A stretch of DNA of 16,162 nucleotides from CAVDAL01 sp963606965 (GCA_963606965.1 CAVDAL010000070.1:1-16162); one strand, 5' to 3'; numbered from the stretch's first letter, positions 6,138-14,265 are shown. Program-made: numbers and translations. The notes: generated from the sequence alone by a model not told the origin.

Positions 6138-6240
6138 ATAGCTGCTACAACTTCCCAGGAGTAAAAGCGCAGACGGGCAAAACAGTGTTGCAATAGTGCA
6201 ACATAGCAACTACAACTTCCCCGGAGCAAAAGGTCGCACA
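6138..6240. repeat. degenerate tandem duplication, 65-bp period
   Basis: The stretch 6203-6240, which contains the last codons and stop of the tadE-like gene, recurs at 6138-6175 exactly 65 bases away. Both copies share TACAACTTCCC followed by GGAG and AAAAG. The extra copy would encode a similar tail (CAFTPGKL) in another frame and is not part of a gene. Each copy is followed on the minus strand by a small hairpin. Confidence 0.7.
6186..6203 (-). terminator. hairpin just after the distal tadE-like gene
   Basis: TGTTGCA (6186-6192) and TGCAACA (6197-6203) form a perfect 7-bp stem with a 4-base loop, starting 6 bases after the stop codon. No T-run follows on the minus strand, so it is more likely an RNA-stability or attenuation element between the pilus genes and DUF192 than a full terminator. 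Confidence 0.45.
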
Positions 6241-6668
6241 ACAAGTGTGCGCTCGTGTTTTAGCGACGTTGACAAATGCACACCAAAAATGGAAACGCCT
6301 TCTGCATTTAATGGCCATGGCGAATAACTAAGCTGACATGTATATTTCACAAGGTCACCCAATAAACCACAACTTTCTGCTTTCACGCTTACTTGTTTTA
6401 TATGAGTGTCACCTTGTTCTTCGATTGCTTGTTTTATATCGTCTACAGCTTCTTGTTGATCAAACTCGTTCCTGTCTTGAGTACAGCCAAAGGCCAATAT
6501 GGCTTGGTTTGCAATATGGTCAAAGCTTGCACATGCACTTATATACATCATGCCATCAATTGCAATAACCATAAAAATCAGCACGACTGGTAATGTCACA
6601 CAAAGCTCAACAGACATCTGCCCGCTTTTATCATTTATAAAAACTTTTACCTTTTCAATTAAATTCAT
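6210..6668 (-). CDS. TadE-like minor pseudopilin (distal)
   Basis: A 152-residue protein starting at ATG 6668. An upstream in-frame TTG at 6680 is possible, but neither site has a clear ribosome binding site. Translation is probably coupled to the preceding gene, which stops at 6682. The N-terminal basic leader ends in the prepilin-type site KSG/QMSVE (cleavage after Gly16, Glu21 at +5), followed by the hydrophobic helix LCVTLPVVLIFMVIAIDGMM (22-41). The rest is an extracytoplasmic domain with two cysteines (one in SCGLLGD, one in TCQLSY) that could form a disulfide. TadE-like pseudopilins are minor subunits needed for assembly of Flp pili. The end of the gene is partly duplicated downstream. 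Confidence 0.82.
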   Translation of the reverse strand: MNLIEKVKVFINDKSGQMSVELCVTLPVVLIFMVIAIDGMMYISACASFDHIANQAILAFGCTQDRNEFDQQEAVDDIKQAIEEQGDTHIKQVSVKAESCGLLGDLVKYTCQLSYSPWPLNAEGVSIFGVHLSTSLKHERTLVVRPFAPGKL

Positions 6669-6681
6669 GGAGTACACCAAT

Positions 6682-8733
6682 CTATTTACTTGCTATAAAT
6701 GAATTTAAGCAATCCTTTGAAAATGGAAAAACTAATTCGCTTTCGCCTGTACCAAAGCCATAATATCCAAGAGCAATCTTTCCAATTACAATGCCCTTTT
6801 CACTCCAGGACAACTCTGAAAAATCATTTTGAATATAGTCCCACACACGTTGGACTTCTTCATAAGAACTTGCAGCACTTTTTATTGCCAAAATAACATC
6901 TGAAGCTGCACTTCCATCCCTTCTTAAAATCACATTTGTATTAACAATGATTGGCTTATATGCATATAAATTTGCCGGTTGCATTCCAACTTTTTCCAGC
7001 GCGCCCCTAAAGCTTTCAACGGCTTGAGCAGACAGATCATTTCCAACAACAGGGATTGCGCCTAAAACATCATTAAAAATATTTTCAATCCCTTTTGTTC
7101 CATTTGCATATACCTTTAACATCTTCGACCAATATCTGAACACTCGCTTTGATATTCCAGATGTCAATGAATCAGCTGGGAACAAGTTTGCACCGATGGA
7201 GCTTAATACATCTGCTTCATCAACATCTGTATCTGCAACAAGAGTCGCTCCTGAAATCGCAACACGGACTCCACCTATCGAAGAGTTTTTGAAGAAGCTA
7301 TTTGAGACTCTTGATAAGCTTGTTGAACTTGTGACAATGCAAATGCAGCCGTATCTTCCTGGCGGTTGCGGATCATATCTTTTGCTAAACGCTTCTTTGG
7401 CTGCTTCTTTAATTTTGTCTGTGATTTCATTTCTTTTTTCATCTAGTTCCTCCTTACATTCACTTGCAGCTTCACCCGCCTGCAAATATTCATTTGCAGC
7501 ATCAACAAATTGCTTATAGTAATATTCAAAGCCATTATCTATAGAAGTAGAAGCACTTGGCACACGACCTAGCGTTGTTGCGGAAAATTTACAGACTGGG
7601 CATTTATTTACTTTCCCAGAATCTATGCTTGAAACTGATGACAAGCCGCATGCACTGCCCTTTTTATACTTCGTACAACCTTCATATGCATGCAAATATT
7701 TCTTGCCGCTATCTTCACTAACAGGATATATGCTTTCTATATAAAGTTCAGTTTCTTTAATTGCGTCCGTATTCCTTGGCAATGATTTCAATCTTGGAGT
7801 TTCAACACCATTCCTTTTACTAACACTACCTTTTGATACTGTTTCTTTTGCATAAAAATAAAAACGCTTACGAGCTATAGATTTGCCGACTTCTTCTTGA
7901 TTGCCTTGATATGATTCACCTGCTTCTTGGCTATATCTTACGGCATAATATGCCTTTGCTCGCTCAAGCCCAATGGAAAACGACCATGTTTCAACAGATG
8001 CATAATCAGGATTTTGTGTCGCGTTTAAATTTGCTAAATGCCCAGCCCTCTCACGCATGGACATTCCTTGTGCACCACAGTCTGCAAGCCAAGCTTTCTT
8101 TTTTGCTTCATTCAAACTTGCTTGTGCCTCTTGATATTCACTTGAATTTTCTTCTATTTCATCTTCGTCATCTTCAATAGTTTGACAAGCCTCTTCAAGC
8201 TTTTTGCTTGGAGTCAATTTAATTTCGCACCCCTGAAGTGGCAGCGTTATAGCGCTCCCTTTATAATCTATCCCGCTTGCTTTTGCATTTGCTTGAATGC
8301 ATTCAGTAGCTCTTGCTGCACAAAGCAAAGGCAAAGCTTCTTGCAATGCGCTTAAGCCCTTTTCTGCTGTTTTTGCAAACCTCGAGCGCAGCTTCATTAT
8401 TTTTGCGCCAAAGCTCGCAAGTTTTGCAGCAACTCCTTGCGCTCCTGGAATAAAAGCTGCAACCGCGCAAACAGCATATACAGTTAAAGTTAAAAGCGAA
8501 AACGACAACAAAATAGCATCTACTGTTTGGCCAAGACTTACATAATCTGCAACAACAGCATCTGCTGCTAAAGCACCAGCATCTGCAACATATTGAACTT
8601 CCCCAGAATGAGAACCCACCCAAAAAGCATGCAACGATCCAAAGATAAGAGCAGCCACAAGCAACAAAGCAATAGCAACTCCAGCCGTCGTAAAGCCATC
8701 TTCATCGTTTTTGAAACAACTCTTTATTCCCAT
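6682..8733 (-). CDS. large TadG-like pseudopilin with extracellular His/Cys cluster
   Basis: A 683-residue protein with a short basic leader, a prepilin-like junction EDG/FTTAG (Gly13), a hydrophobic helix (16-38) and the segment GEVQYVADAGALAADA (44-59), the signature of Tad/TadG N termini. Position +5 is Gly18 rather than the usual Glu. A second hydrophobic stretch lies at 73-98. Then come an acidic helical part (180-215), a mixed region, and a cluster H348-x4-C353 ... C362 ... C378-P-V-C381 resembling a small metal-binding knuckle, plus C463/C465. There is no von Willebrand A domain with MIDAS motif, unlike classical TadG. It overlaps the upstream tadE-like gene by 10 bases. It probably forms a tip or a cell-surface part of the pilus, which is inference. 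Confidence 0.7.
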   Translation of the reverse strand: MGIKSCFKNDEDGFTTAGVAIALLLVAALIFGSLHAFWVGSHSGEVQYVADAGALAADAVVADYVSLGQTVDAILLSFSLLTLTVYAVCAVAAFIPGAQGVAAKLASFGAKIMKLRSRFAKTAEKGLSALQEALPLLCAARATECIQANAKASGIDYKGSAITLPLQGCEIKLTPSKKLEEACQTIEDDEDEIEENSSEYQEAQASLNEAKKKAWLADCGAQGMSMRERAGHLANLNATQNPDYASVETWSFSIGLERAKAYYAVRYSQEAGESYQGNQEEVGKSIARKRFYFYAKETVSKGSVSKRNGVETPRLKSLPRNTDAIKETELYIESIYPVSEDSGKKYLHAYEGCTKYKKGSACGLSSVSSIDSGKVNKCPVCKFSATTLGRVPSASTSIDNGFEYYYKQFVDAANEYLQAGEAASECKEELDEKRNEITDKIKEAAKEAFSKRYDPQPPGRYGCICIVTSSTSLSRVSNSFFKNSSIGGVRVAISGATLVADTDVDEADVLSSIGANLFPADSLTSGISKRVFRYWSKMLKVYANGTKGIENIFNDVLGAIPVVGNDLSAQAVESFRGALEKVGMQPANLYAYKPIIVNTNVILRRDGSAASDVILAIKSAASSYEEVQRVWDYIQNDFSELSWSEKGIVIGKIALGYYGFGTGESELVFPFSKDCLNSFIASK

Positions 8734-9242
8734 GAATCAACCCACTCTTCGACGCTCTTTTCACTCTTGCTTAACCATGGTGGCTGAATTTGAGTCTGAA
8801 TATGTACAGTCTGTTCAACTTGATGGCTATTTTGTCTGTCTGCTAAAAGCCCAGCGCTTATTCCAAGCAGCGGCAATGTTGTCACCTTATGTTTTATTGT
8901 TATGCAATTTAAATCTTCACTATTAAGCTTGTATTCAAATGTCCAGTTGCCTTCATGAAAAATGGAAACACTTGGAATGGCACCGAGTCTGCGTTTTAAA
9001 AAAGCATCCAAGCTTGCTTGCTTTTCTATTGTGCCAGCTGCTCTGCATGCCTCTGCCGCAGCAGACTTCATAACTGCAGCGTTATATAAAAGTAATACTG
9101 GCTGCAGTAACAACCCAAAAACAGCTAAAAGCACTGGCAACAAAAATGCTGCTTCAACACTTGCTTGTCCGCATTCGTTTTTCACTAGAATGCATGCTTT
9201 CTGCGTAGCTTGTGCCAATCTATTTTTAATAGAGCGCAACAT
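8724..9242 (-). CDS. tadE: TadE-like minor pseudopilin (proximal)
   Basis: A 172-residue protein. ATG 9242 is preferred over the adjacent TTG 9245 because GGAAGG lies about eight bases upstream. The leader of 25 residues ends in NECG/QASVE (cleavage after Gly25, Glu30 at +5), and the hydrophobic helix AAFLLPVLLAVFGLLLQPVL follows (31-50). The mature domain is about 145 residues and would sit outside the membrane. It fits the TadE family of minor pilins in length and N-terminal pattern. The start lies inside the preceding pseudopilin gene (17-base overlap), and the end overlaps the TadG-like gene by 10 bases, so all three are translated as a block. Confidence 0.85.
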   Translation of the reverse strand: MLRSIKNRLAQATQKACILVKNECGQASVEAAFLLPVLLAVFGLLLQPVLLLYNAAVMKSAAAEACRAAGTIEKQASLDAFLKRRLGAIPSVSIFHEGNWTFEYKLNSEDLNCITIKHKVTTLPLLGISAGLLADRQNSHQVEQTVHIQTQIQPPWLSKSEKSVEEWVDSWE

Positions 9243-9582
9243 CAAGCAAACCTTCCAAAGTGCTTATGTCATGCGATGCATGCAGGCTTATGATTTTTGC
9301 AAGTTCGCCATTTGCAGCCATATAAACAATAGAAGCTAGCGCAATCACAATAATCATTATCACAGCTGCAACAATTACAAATTCAACAGATGCCTGCCCC
9401 AAGCCAGACTGCCACCATGCAATTTTTCCACCCTGCCCACATTTAATATTTCTAATATGTCTGTCAACAATCTTTTTTGCTGCTAAGCACCTAATAGCAA
9501 GACAAGCCAATAATTGCCACTTGCACATCAATAAATTTTTTGGAGCTTTGCCACGATTCATTTTCTTAACAACATCCTTCAT
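9226..9582 (-). CDS. small prepilin-like Tad protein with very long leader
   Basis: A 118-residue protein whose start ATG (9580-9582) shares a base with the TAA stop of flp (TAATG), a strong coupling signal. The prepilin motif SGLG/QASVEF appears only at residues 59-68, followed by a hydrophobic helix (69-91) and a short tail, so cleavage would give a 56-residue product. The 62-residue basic leader (rich in Lys/Arg/Cys) is far longer than typical. An internal ATG at residue 8 would shorten it only slightly. The size after cleavage resembles a minor Flp or TadF/TadE-like subunit. Exact subfamily uncertain. Confidence 0.75.
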   Translation of the reverse strand: MKDVVKKMNRGKAPKNLLMCKWQLLACLAIRCLAAKKIVDRHIRNIKCGQGGKIAWWQSGLGQASVEFVIVAAVIMIIVIALASIVYMAANGELAKIISLHASHDISTLEGLLDVALY

Positions 9583-9833
9583 TATGAAAGCCCATTGATT
9601 CCATTTTTAATAGCATCCCAAAGCATCTGCACTTTGCCCTTAAATGCCCCAATTGCAACTATTGCAATTACAGCAAGAACGCCAACCAAGATTGCATATT
9701 CAGTTGTGCCTTGCCCCTTTGTGTTTTTTAAAACAGAAAATGAAGTCTTTATAAAACTCACATTTTGCTTCATTTCACTCATAAAGCTGCAAAAACAATC
9801 TTTAACTTTTCTTACAACAATTGAATCTTTCAT
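9582..9833 (-). CDS. flp: Flp major pilin
   Basis: An 83-residue prepilin (84 if ATG 9836 is used). AGGAGG at 9838-9843 is followed by two ATGs in a row. The second (9833) has the better 4-base spacing. Reading further upstream to a TTG at 9854 is not supported. The Flp motif is clear: TKG/QGTTEYAILVG, with cleavage after Gly40 and Glu/Tyr at +5/+6, then a hydrophobic helix and a short amphipathic end (FKGKVQMLWDAIKNGINGLS). The mature pilin is 43 residues, typical of Flp. It is the structural subunit of the type IVc (Tad) pilus used for adhesion and biofilm formation. The 40-residue leader is longer than usual. Confidence 0.92.
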   Translation of the reverse strand: MKDSIVVRKVKDCFCSFMSEMKQNVSFIKTSFSVLKNTKGQGTTEYAILVGVLAVIAIVAIGAFKGKVQMLWDAIKNGINGLS

Positions 9834-9854
9834 CATTCCTCCTATTTCAAACAA

Positions 9855-10607
9855 CTAAGCCGATGAACCAATAAATTGAAGAACAACAGGTCCCATTACA
9901 AAAATGAGCATTGCTGGCAACATGCATGTGCCCATGGGAACAAACATTTTCACAGGAGTCTTTTCAACTTTCTTTTCAATTTCTGTGCTGCGCTGTTCTC
10001 TGACTTCTTTAGAAAATTGTGTCAGCATGTCTGCCAAAGGCGCACCTTGCCCTATTGCATGAACTGCTGTTTTTGCAAACCTAGCAAACATTTTTGACTG
10101 CAAAGAATCTGCAAGTGCCTTAAATGAATTTGACCTTGTTTGCAAACCACTTTGCCATCGCAACATTGCCTTATTAAGCTCATGTGCAAGCGGGCTTTTG
10201 AATCTAGAAATGAAAAGCTTTAAAGATGAATCGAAAGGTAAGCCCGCTCGCACGCCCATGGCCAAAATATCAGCCATGATATCTAATTGCGCTTCGCATT
10301 TTGCACGCAACTGCCGTTGTTTATTTTTCTTCAACCAAACTGGAGCGCGCTTTGACAACACATATGCAACAAAAATGCATAAAGGCAGAAGCCATAAAGA
10401 TATTAGCCCAGCAAGAATGCATGCAATTGCAGCAAAAATTGCAAAACATAAAAGTGGATCATTAATAACATCTTCTAAAGTCATCTTATTGTTGCTGTGC
10501 CTCTTATTTATTAGAAGCATGTTGTATCTTTCACATGCAAGCTTTGCAAAAACAAAAATAGCTATAAAACTAAATGCCAAGCTTAAAAATATGAGCAAAT
10601 ATTTCAT
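9855..10607 (-). CDS. tadC: TadC, inner-membrane platform protein of the Tad pilus
   Basis: A 250-residue membrane protein with an N-terminal membrane segment (about 1-22), two further segments (about 53-86), a cytoplasmic T2SF/GspF helical domain (about 105-222) and a final membrane segment (about 228-248). The pattern QLDIMADILAMGVRAGLPFDSSL (107-129) is the T2SF signature. Its start overlaps the tadB stop in an ATGA arrangement, and tadB/tadC pairs of GspF-like proteins are standard in Tad loci. Together they form the platform that couples the TadA motor to pilin addition. The tadB/tadC assignment rests on order and on length (TadC is the second gene). Confidence 0.88.
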   Translation of the reverse strand: MKYLLIFLSLAFSFIAIFVFAKLACERYNMLLINKRHSNNKMTLEDVINDPLLCFAIFAAIACILAGLISLWLLPLCIFVAYVLSKRAPVWLKKNKQRQLRAKCEAQLDIMADILAMGVRAGLPFDSSLKLFISRFKSPLAHELNKAMLRWQSGLQTRSNSFKALADSLQSKMFARFAKTAVHAIGQGAPLADMLTQFSKEVREQRSTEIEKKVEKTPVKMFVPMGTCMLPAMLIFVMGPVVLQFIGSSA

Positions 10608-11425
10608 ACAAGCTCACCACCAAGATGCGCATTTATATCCACATTCAAAAAGCGTCGAATAAGAATTATCCCAACAGCTTCAAGGCCTAACGCACAGATA
10701 AACATAAGAATGCCCAAAGCTGAAGAGAAAAACATTCCTAAATATCCAGGAGAAAAGATCATCAAAATCCCAAGCAATGCAAAAGGCATGATTGCAACGA
10801 TTCTTGATGACAGCCTTGCTTGAGCAGTTTTTGCATCGAGTTTTTGTTCCATCTCTATGCTTTGCTGCAATGATGCAGACACAGACTGCAAAATTGAGCT
10901 CATGCTGCCGCCTGAACTATGTTGAATTTCCATGGCAGCTGCTAGATATGCAAATTCAGAACTGCCACAGCGAGCGCGCAAATGTTCCATCGCTTCATCA
11001 AAGCCGAGCCCTGCTTCAAGATCCCAAACGGTTCTTTTCAATTCATGTGAAAGTGGCTCATTGCAATTTTCTGCTGCATATTTAAATGCTTGCACTAAAG
11101 AATTTCCTGAATCTAAAGCAATACATAACAAACGCAATGCTTCAGGCATTTCATCTCTTAACTTTTTTGCATATTTACTATTTGTATAACGCTTTATATA
11201 TTTTTCAACAAATGTTCCTTTAAAACGCTTCAATAAATAATTTCGCAATTTGTTGAGTAAGTTTTCTTCACGCCCAAAGCCAGCGCTAGTATTTGAATGT
11301 TTTCCTGTTTTTCTTGCATGAATTTTCTTGCAAACGAAGAATAAAGCTAGCTTAATAAAATTGAATGCAAACATAGCAGCTGCAACTAAAGCAGCCAACA
11401 AAAATATTACTCTGAGCAGCGCCAT
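10604..11425 (-). CDS. tadB: TadB, inner-membrane platform protein of the Tad pilus
   Basis: A 273-residue membrane protein. It has an N-terminal membrane segment (about 3-32), a basic linker, a T2SF/GspF domain (about 92-215, with EALRLLCIALDSGNSLVQAF and GSMSSILQSVSASLQQ) and two membrane segments near the C terminus (about 214-258). The start ATG 11425 is backed by the strong site AGAGGAGGT. The start overlaps the end of tadA by 19 bases and the stop overlaps tadC, so production is tightly coupled. Works with TadC as the assembly platform for Flp pili. Confidence 0.88.
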   Translation of the reverse strand: MALLRVIFLLAALVAAAMFAFNFIKLALFFVCKKIHARKTGKHSNTSAGFGREENLLNKLRNYLLKRFKGTFVEKYIKRYTNSKYAKKLRDEMPEALRLLCIALDSGNSLVQAFKYAAENCNEPLSHELKRTVWDLEAGLGFDEAMEHLRARCGSSEFAYLAAAMEIQHSSGGSMSSILQSVSASLQQSIEMEQKLDAKTAQARLSSRIVAIMPFALLGILMIFSPGYLGMFFSSALGILMFICALGLEAVGIILIRRFLNVDINAHLGGELV

Positions 11426-12729
11426 TTTTGTACCTCCTCTGAATTTGCAATATCATATGCTTGCAGCTCTTCAATCCAAGGAGGCTCGCCTTCCCACTCA
11501 TATTCTTTTGTAACAAAATTCCATGTCACAACAGGCTTAAAGAAAACCCCGTCCTGCGCATATGTTGGATTTCTCATAACAACTTGTGTTATGCGTCTGT
11601 GACCACCTGAAACTCTATCTTGCTGCACAACAATATCTAAAGCAGACGCCACTTGCGCTTCAATAATCTCAGTCGGTAAATTCATTCCATAACGCACCAT
11701 CATCACAAGCCGCGGAACAAGTTCAGCCGGTGAATTTGCATGCAGAGTAGTTAGTGACCCATCGTGCCCAGTGTTCATTGCTTGCAACATATCTATTGCT
11801 TCTGCACCACGGCATTCCCCAACGACAATTCTATCCGGACGCATGCGCAATGCATTAATCACAAGGTCACGAATACTAACCTGCCCACAGCCTTCTGAAT
11901 TTGCTGTACGGGCTTCTAGCCTTACAACATGCGGATGCTTGTCAAACCTGAGTTCTGCAGAATCCTCAATTGTTATAATGCGTTCTTCCCATGGAATTTT
12001 CTGAGAAAGCGCATTTAATAATGTTGTCTTTCCGCCACCTGTCCCACCAGAAACAGCAATATTTTTTCTCAACAAAACAGCCCATGTTAAAAGCTGCGCA
12101 ATTTTATTTGTCAAGCTTCCAAGAGCAACCATATCTTCAAGGCTCATCGCGACCGTTTTGAACTTTCTTATTGTTAATGACGTCCCACCCAAAGAAACAG
12201 GAGGAATCACAACATTAACACGATGACCCTGCTGCAAACGAGCATTAACTATTGGGCTTTGTTCATCAACGCGCCTGCCCAAAGGTGAAACTATTCTGTC
12301 GACAACCATCCGGAGCTGCTCTTCTTCATGAAAAGATTCATCACTTTTAAAAATTCTGCCGTCTTTTTCAAAGAAAACATTACATGGGCCGTTAACCATA
12401 ATCTCTGTGACATCATCATCGTTAAGCAAATTTTCTATCGGCCCTAAACCCAAAATCATTTTCAGCAAATCGCTTGTTATTGCATTCTTTTCCGTCTTGC
12501 TAAGCTCTGAAAATTCTGAATAACTCAAAATCTGATCAATAGCTGCAGAAAGTTCAATTCGCGCAACCTCCCTGCCTTCTGCCATATATTGAGCAATCTT
12601 TTCACTTGACAACTTTTCATATAGCAAAAAGCGGACTCTATCCTTTAAGCGAGAATCGGCCTGCCCACTATCAGTTTTTGCCAAAGTTTCATGGACTGAT
12701 TTTTGTGAATATGAACTTAATCGCGCCAA
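11407..12729 (-). CDS. tadA: TadA/CpaF, motor ATPase of the Tad pilus
   Basis: A 440-residue cytoplasmic secretion ATPase of the VirB11/CpaF type. Motifs are intact: N-terminal domain motif GLGPIENLLNDDDVTEIMVNG (94-114), Walker A GGTGGGKT (228-235), Asp box EDSAEL (255-260), Walker B DRIVVGE (299-305) and His box TTLHANS (327-333). It would form a hexamer powering pilus extension and possibly retraction. The start is TTG 12729. It is the only start codon between an in-frame stop at 12742-12744 and the conserved N-terminal region, and GGTGG lies six bases upstream. It overlaps the tadZ stop by 13 bases. Confidence 0.93.
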   Translation of the reverse strand: MARLSSYSQKSVHETLAKTDSGQADSRLKDRVRFLLYEKLSSEKIAQYMAEGREVARIELSAAIDQILSYSEFSELSKTEKNAITSDLLKMILGLGPIENLLNDDDVTEIMVNGPCNVFFEKDGRIFKSDESFHEEEQLRMVVDRIVSPLGRRVDEQSPIVNARLQQGHRVNVVIPPVSLGGTSLTIRKFKTVAMSLEDMVALGSLTNKIAQLLTWAVLLRKNIAVSGGTGGGKTTLLNALSQKIPWEERIITIEDSAELRFDKHPHVVRLEARTANSEGCGQVSIRDLVINALRMRPDRIVVGECRGAEAIDMLQAMNTGHDGSLTTLHANSPAELVPRLVMMVRYGMNLPTEIIEAQVASALDIVVQQDRVSGGHRRITQVVMRNPTYAQDGVFFKPVVTWNFVTKEYEWEGEPPWIEELQAYDIANSEEVQKWRCSE

Positions 12730-13592
12730 AACAAACCACCTTTATTTTTCAATGGGGCATCTGAATACAAATGCCCAACACGAGGAAGTAAGCTTGTCAA
12801 AAGTTCCTTGACGCCTTGAATCATTGGATTGTCGATTTCAAGTAATTCCTCAAAATTACCCGAGCTTATAAGTTCATCTACAACGCCTTTACCGTCCGGT
12901 ATGCAAAACATCTCGTGTGCACCAAGAGCTTTTTGTGCCTCATGAGCGCTAATGCGAAGTCTGGAATTCCATTTGTTGTAAACGGCAAGCATGCGAACAA
13001 GAGGCACTTGAATTCTTGAACACAATTCGCACGCGCGCACCGCGCCCGCAACTGAGCTTGGCCTGTTATCGACCAGCATAAGAAATGCATTCGATTGTAA
13101 AAGCAAATCGGCAACAAAGCCTGACCAAAAAGCTCCTGTGTCGACAATAACAAGCCCACGATTGCTTCGGATAAATCCTAGCTGAGCGATAATTGAGTCA
13201 GCAACTTCATCTGCAAATTCAGGAAAAACAGGCGCTTTATAAAAATCCAAATTTTGAGCAAGGTGAATAGGCTCTGCACATTCATCTGCCAAGTTTGGCA
13301 ATTCATCATCTAATCCAAGCCAAAACCCGTAATCGCCAAAATGTAGATCACCTTCAATCAGAACAGTATCTATTCCAGATTGCGCCGCCAAAAATGCAGC
13401 GCACAAAGCAATTGTGCTCCTGCCCACACCGCCACTTGCTCCAACAACACTAACAAGAGGAGCTTGCGGCGCGCTATCATCATAATATTCTTCTTGATAT
13501 TCCCAAGCTTTAGGAAAATAAGCTTCTTCCTCGTCAAAAATGGGAGGGTCTAAAACAACTGTCGCATCACTACTCTGAAGATTCCGACTCAT
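12717..13592 (-). CDS. tadZ: TadZ/CpaE, MinD/ParA-like pilus localisation ATPase
   Basis: A 291-residue protein of the MinD/ParA superfamily. ATG 13592 is chosen over GTG 13601 because GAGAGG lies nine bases upstream of the ATG and abuts the GTG. In GTG-start numbering, the P-loop is GASGGVGRST (54-63), with Arg61 where ParA-type enzymes have the catalytic Lys. The switch region has EGDLHFGD (83-90), and Walker B is GLVIVDTG (149-156). Atypical P-loops are known in the CpaE/TadZ group, so ATP may be bound without being turned over. The N-terminal 45 residues are acidic and too short for the pseudo-receiver domain of Caulobacter CpaE. Such proteins recruit and place the Tad machine at the membrane. 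It sits between cpaB and tadA, the usual place. Confidence 0.85.
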   Translation of the reverse strand: MSRNLQSSDATVVLDPPIFDEEEAYFPKAWEYQEEYYDDSAPQAPLVSVVGASGGVGRSTIALCAAFLAAQSGIDTVLIEGDLHFGDYGFWLGLDDELPNLADECAEPIHLAQNLDFYKAPVFPEFADEVADSIIAQLGFIRSNRGLVIVDTGAFWSGFVADLLLQSNAFLMLVDNRPSSVAGAVRACELCSRIQVPLVRMLAVYNKWNSRLRISAHEAQKALGAHEMFCIPDGKGVVDELISSGNFEELLEIDNPMIQGVKELLTSLLPRVGHLYSDAPLKNKGGLFWRD

Positions 13593-14265
13593 TGTCGTCA
13601 CCCTCTCGTGTTTGATTGCCTGGCAAAGCCAGATGGATTGTTCCTTTTGTTGAAGCTGTAATTAATTCACTGACGCTTTCACGCGTAACAGCAAGCGTGA
13701 CCCATGTAAGCTCTTCCTGAACATCCTTATCTTCTGAAGCACTGGCAGTTCCACTTGTTTCTAGCACAAGAATATTTTGGCCAAGAGAAACGATTTTTCC
13801 TTCTGAAGTTTCGACATACACATCCACAAATGACCCAGCACTAACTGCACCACCAACAGCTAGAACATCGTCTGTTGCGACACTAACGGCTTCTAAATTT
13901 TGCGGTACTGCAATTCTGGAGCTTCCGTCACCTATGCGTTCCAAAAGGAGCGGCTCGTTTCTCTTGATGTCTATGGCTGCAACCTTGCCAACCACATCCT
14001 CTGACGAGGTTGCAGCATCACCCTGCGGGAGCAAATCAATTGGATACTCAAGTAGCTGTATTTCATCGCTTTTGATTATTTGCCCAGCGTCTATGTCCTT
14101 GCTCGCAATACAGATTTCAACGATTTCACCACCATATTTTTTTATGGCATTCTTTCGCTGAACTTCTGCTTCAGATGAAACTGTTGCTGTATAAGCAAAT
14201 ACAGCAGCAACAGCCAAAACTGCACAAATCAAAGCGATTATTGTTTGTTTCTTTTGAGATATCAC
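13570..14265 (-). CDS. cpaB: CpaB/RcpC, SAF-domain Tad pilus assembly protein
   Basis: A 231-residue protein anchored by one N-terminal membrane helix (8-28). A SAF domain follows (about 48-112), with ASKDIDAGQIIKSDEI (54-69) and VGKVAAIDIKRNEPLL (92-107), then a RcpC-like beta domain (about 118-210) and an acidic disordered tail (EGDDNESESSE). The start is GTG 14265, with AAGGAG five bases upstream. The overlapping ATG is out of frame and meets a stop at once. In Gram-negatives CpaB works with the secretin. No secretin gene is here, as expected in a monoderm, so it may shape the passage through the cell wall. It is the first gene of the Tad operon and overlaps tadZ by 23 bases. Confidence 0.88.
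   Translation of the reverse strand: MISQKKQTIIALICAVLAVAAVFAYTATVSSEAEVQRKNAIKKYGGEIVEICIASKDIDAGQIIKSDEIQLLEYPIDLLPQGDAATSSEDVVGKVAAIDIKRNEPLLLERIGDGSSRIAVPQNLEAVSVATDDVLAVGGAVSAGSFVDVYVETSEGKIVSLGQNILVLETSGTASASEDKDVQEELTWVTLAVTRESVSELITASTKGTIHLALPGNQTREGDDNESESSE

Noticed and set aside
8303..8623. Cys-rich minus-strand frame of 106 codons inside the TadG-like gene
   Set aside because: A shadow in another frame of Ala-rich codons, with no ribosome binding site. The TadG-like reading frame has the membrane helix and family signature.
9833..9854. Upstream TTG start for flp giving a 90-residue protein
   Set aside because: The AGGAGG at 9838-9843 lies inside this extension and points to ATG 9833 (or 9836) as the real start.
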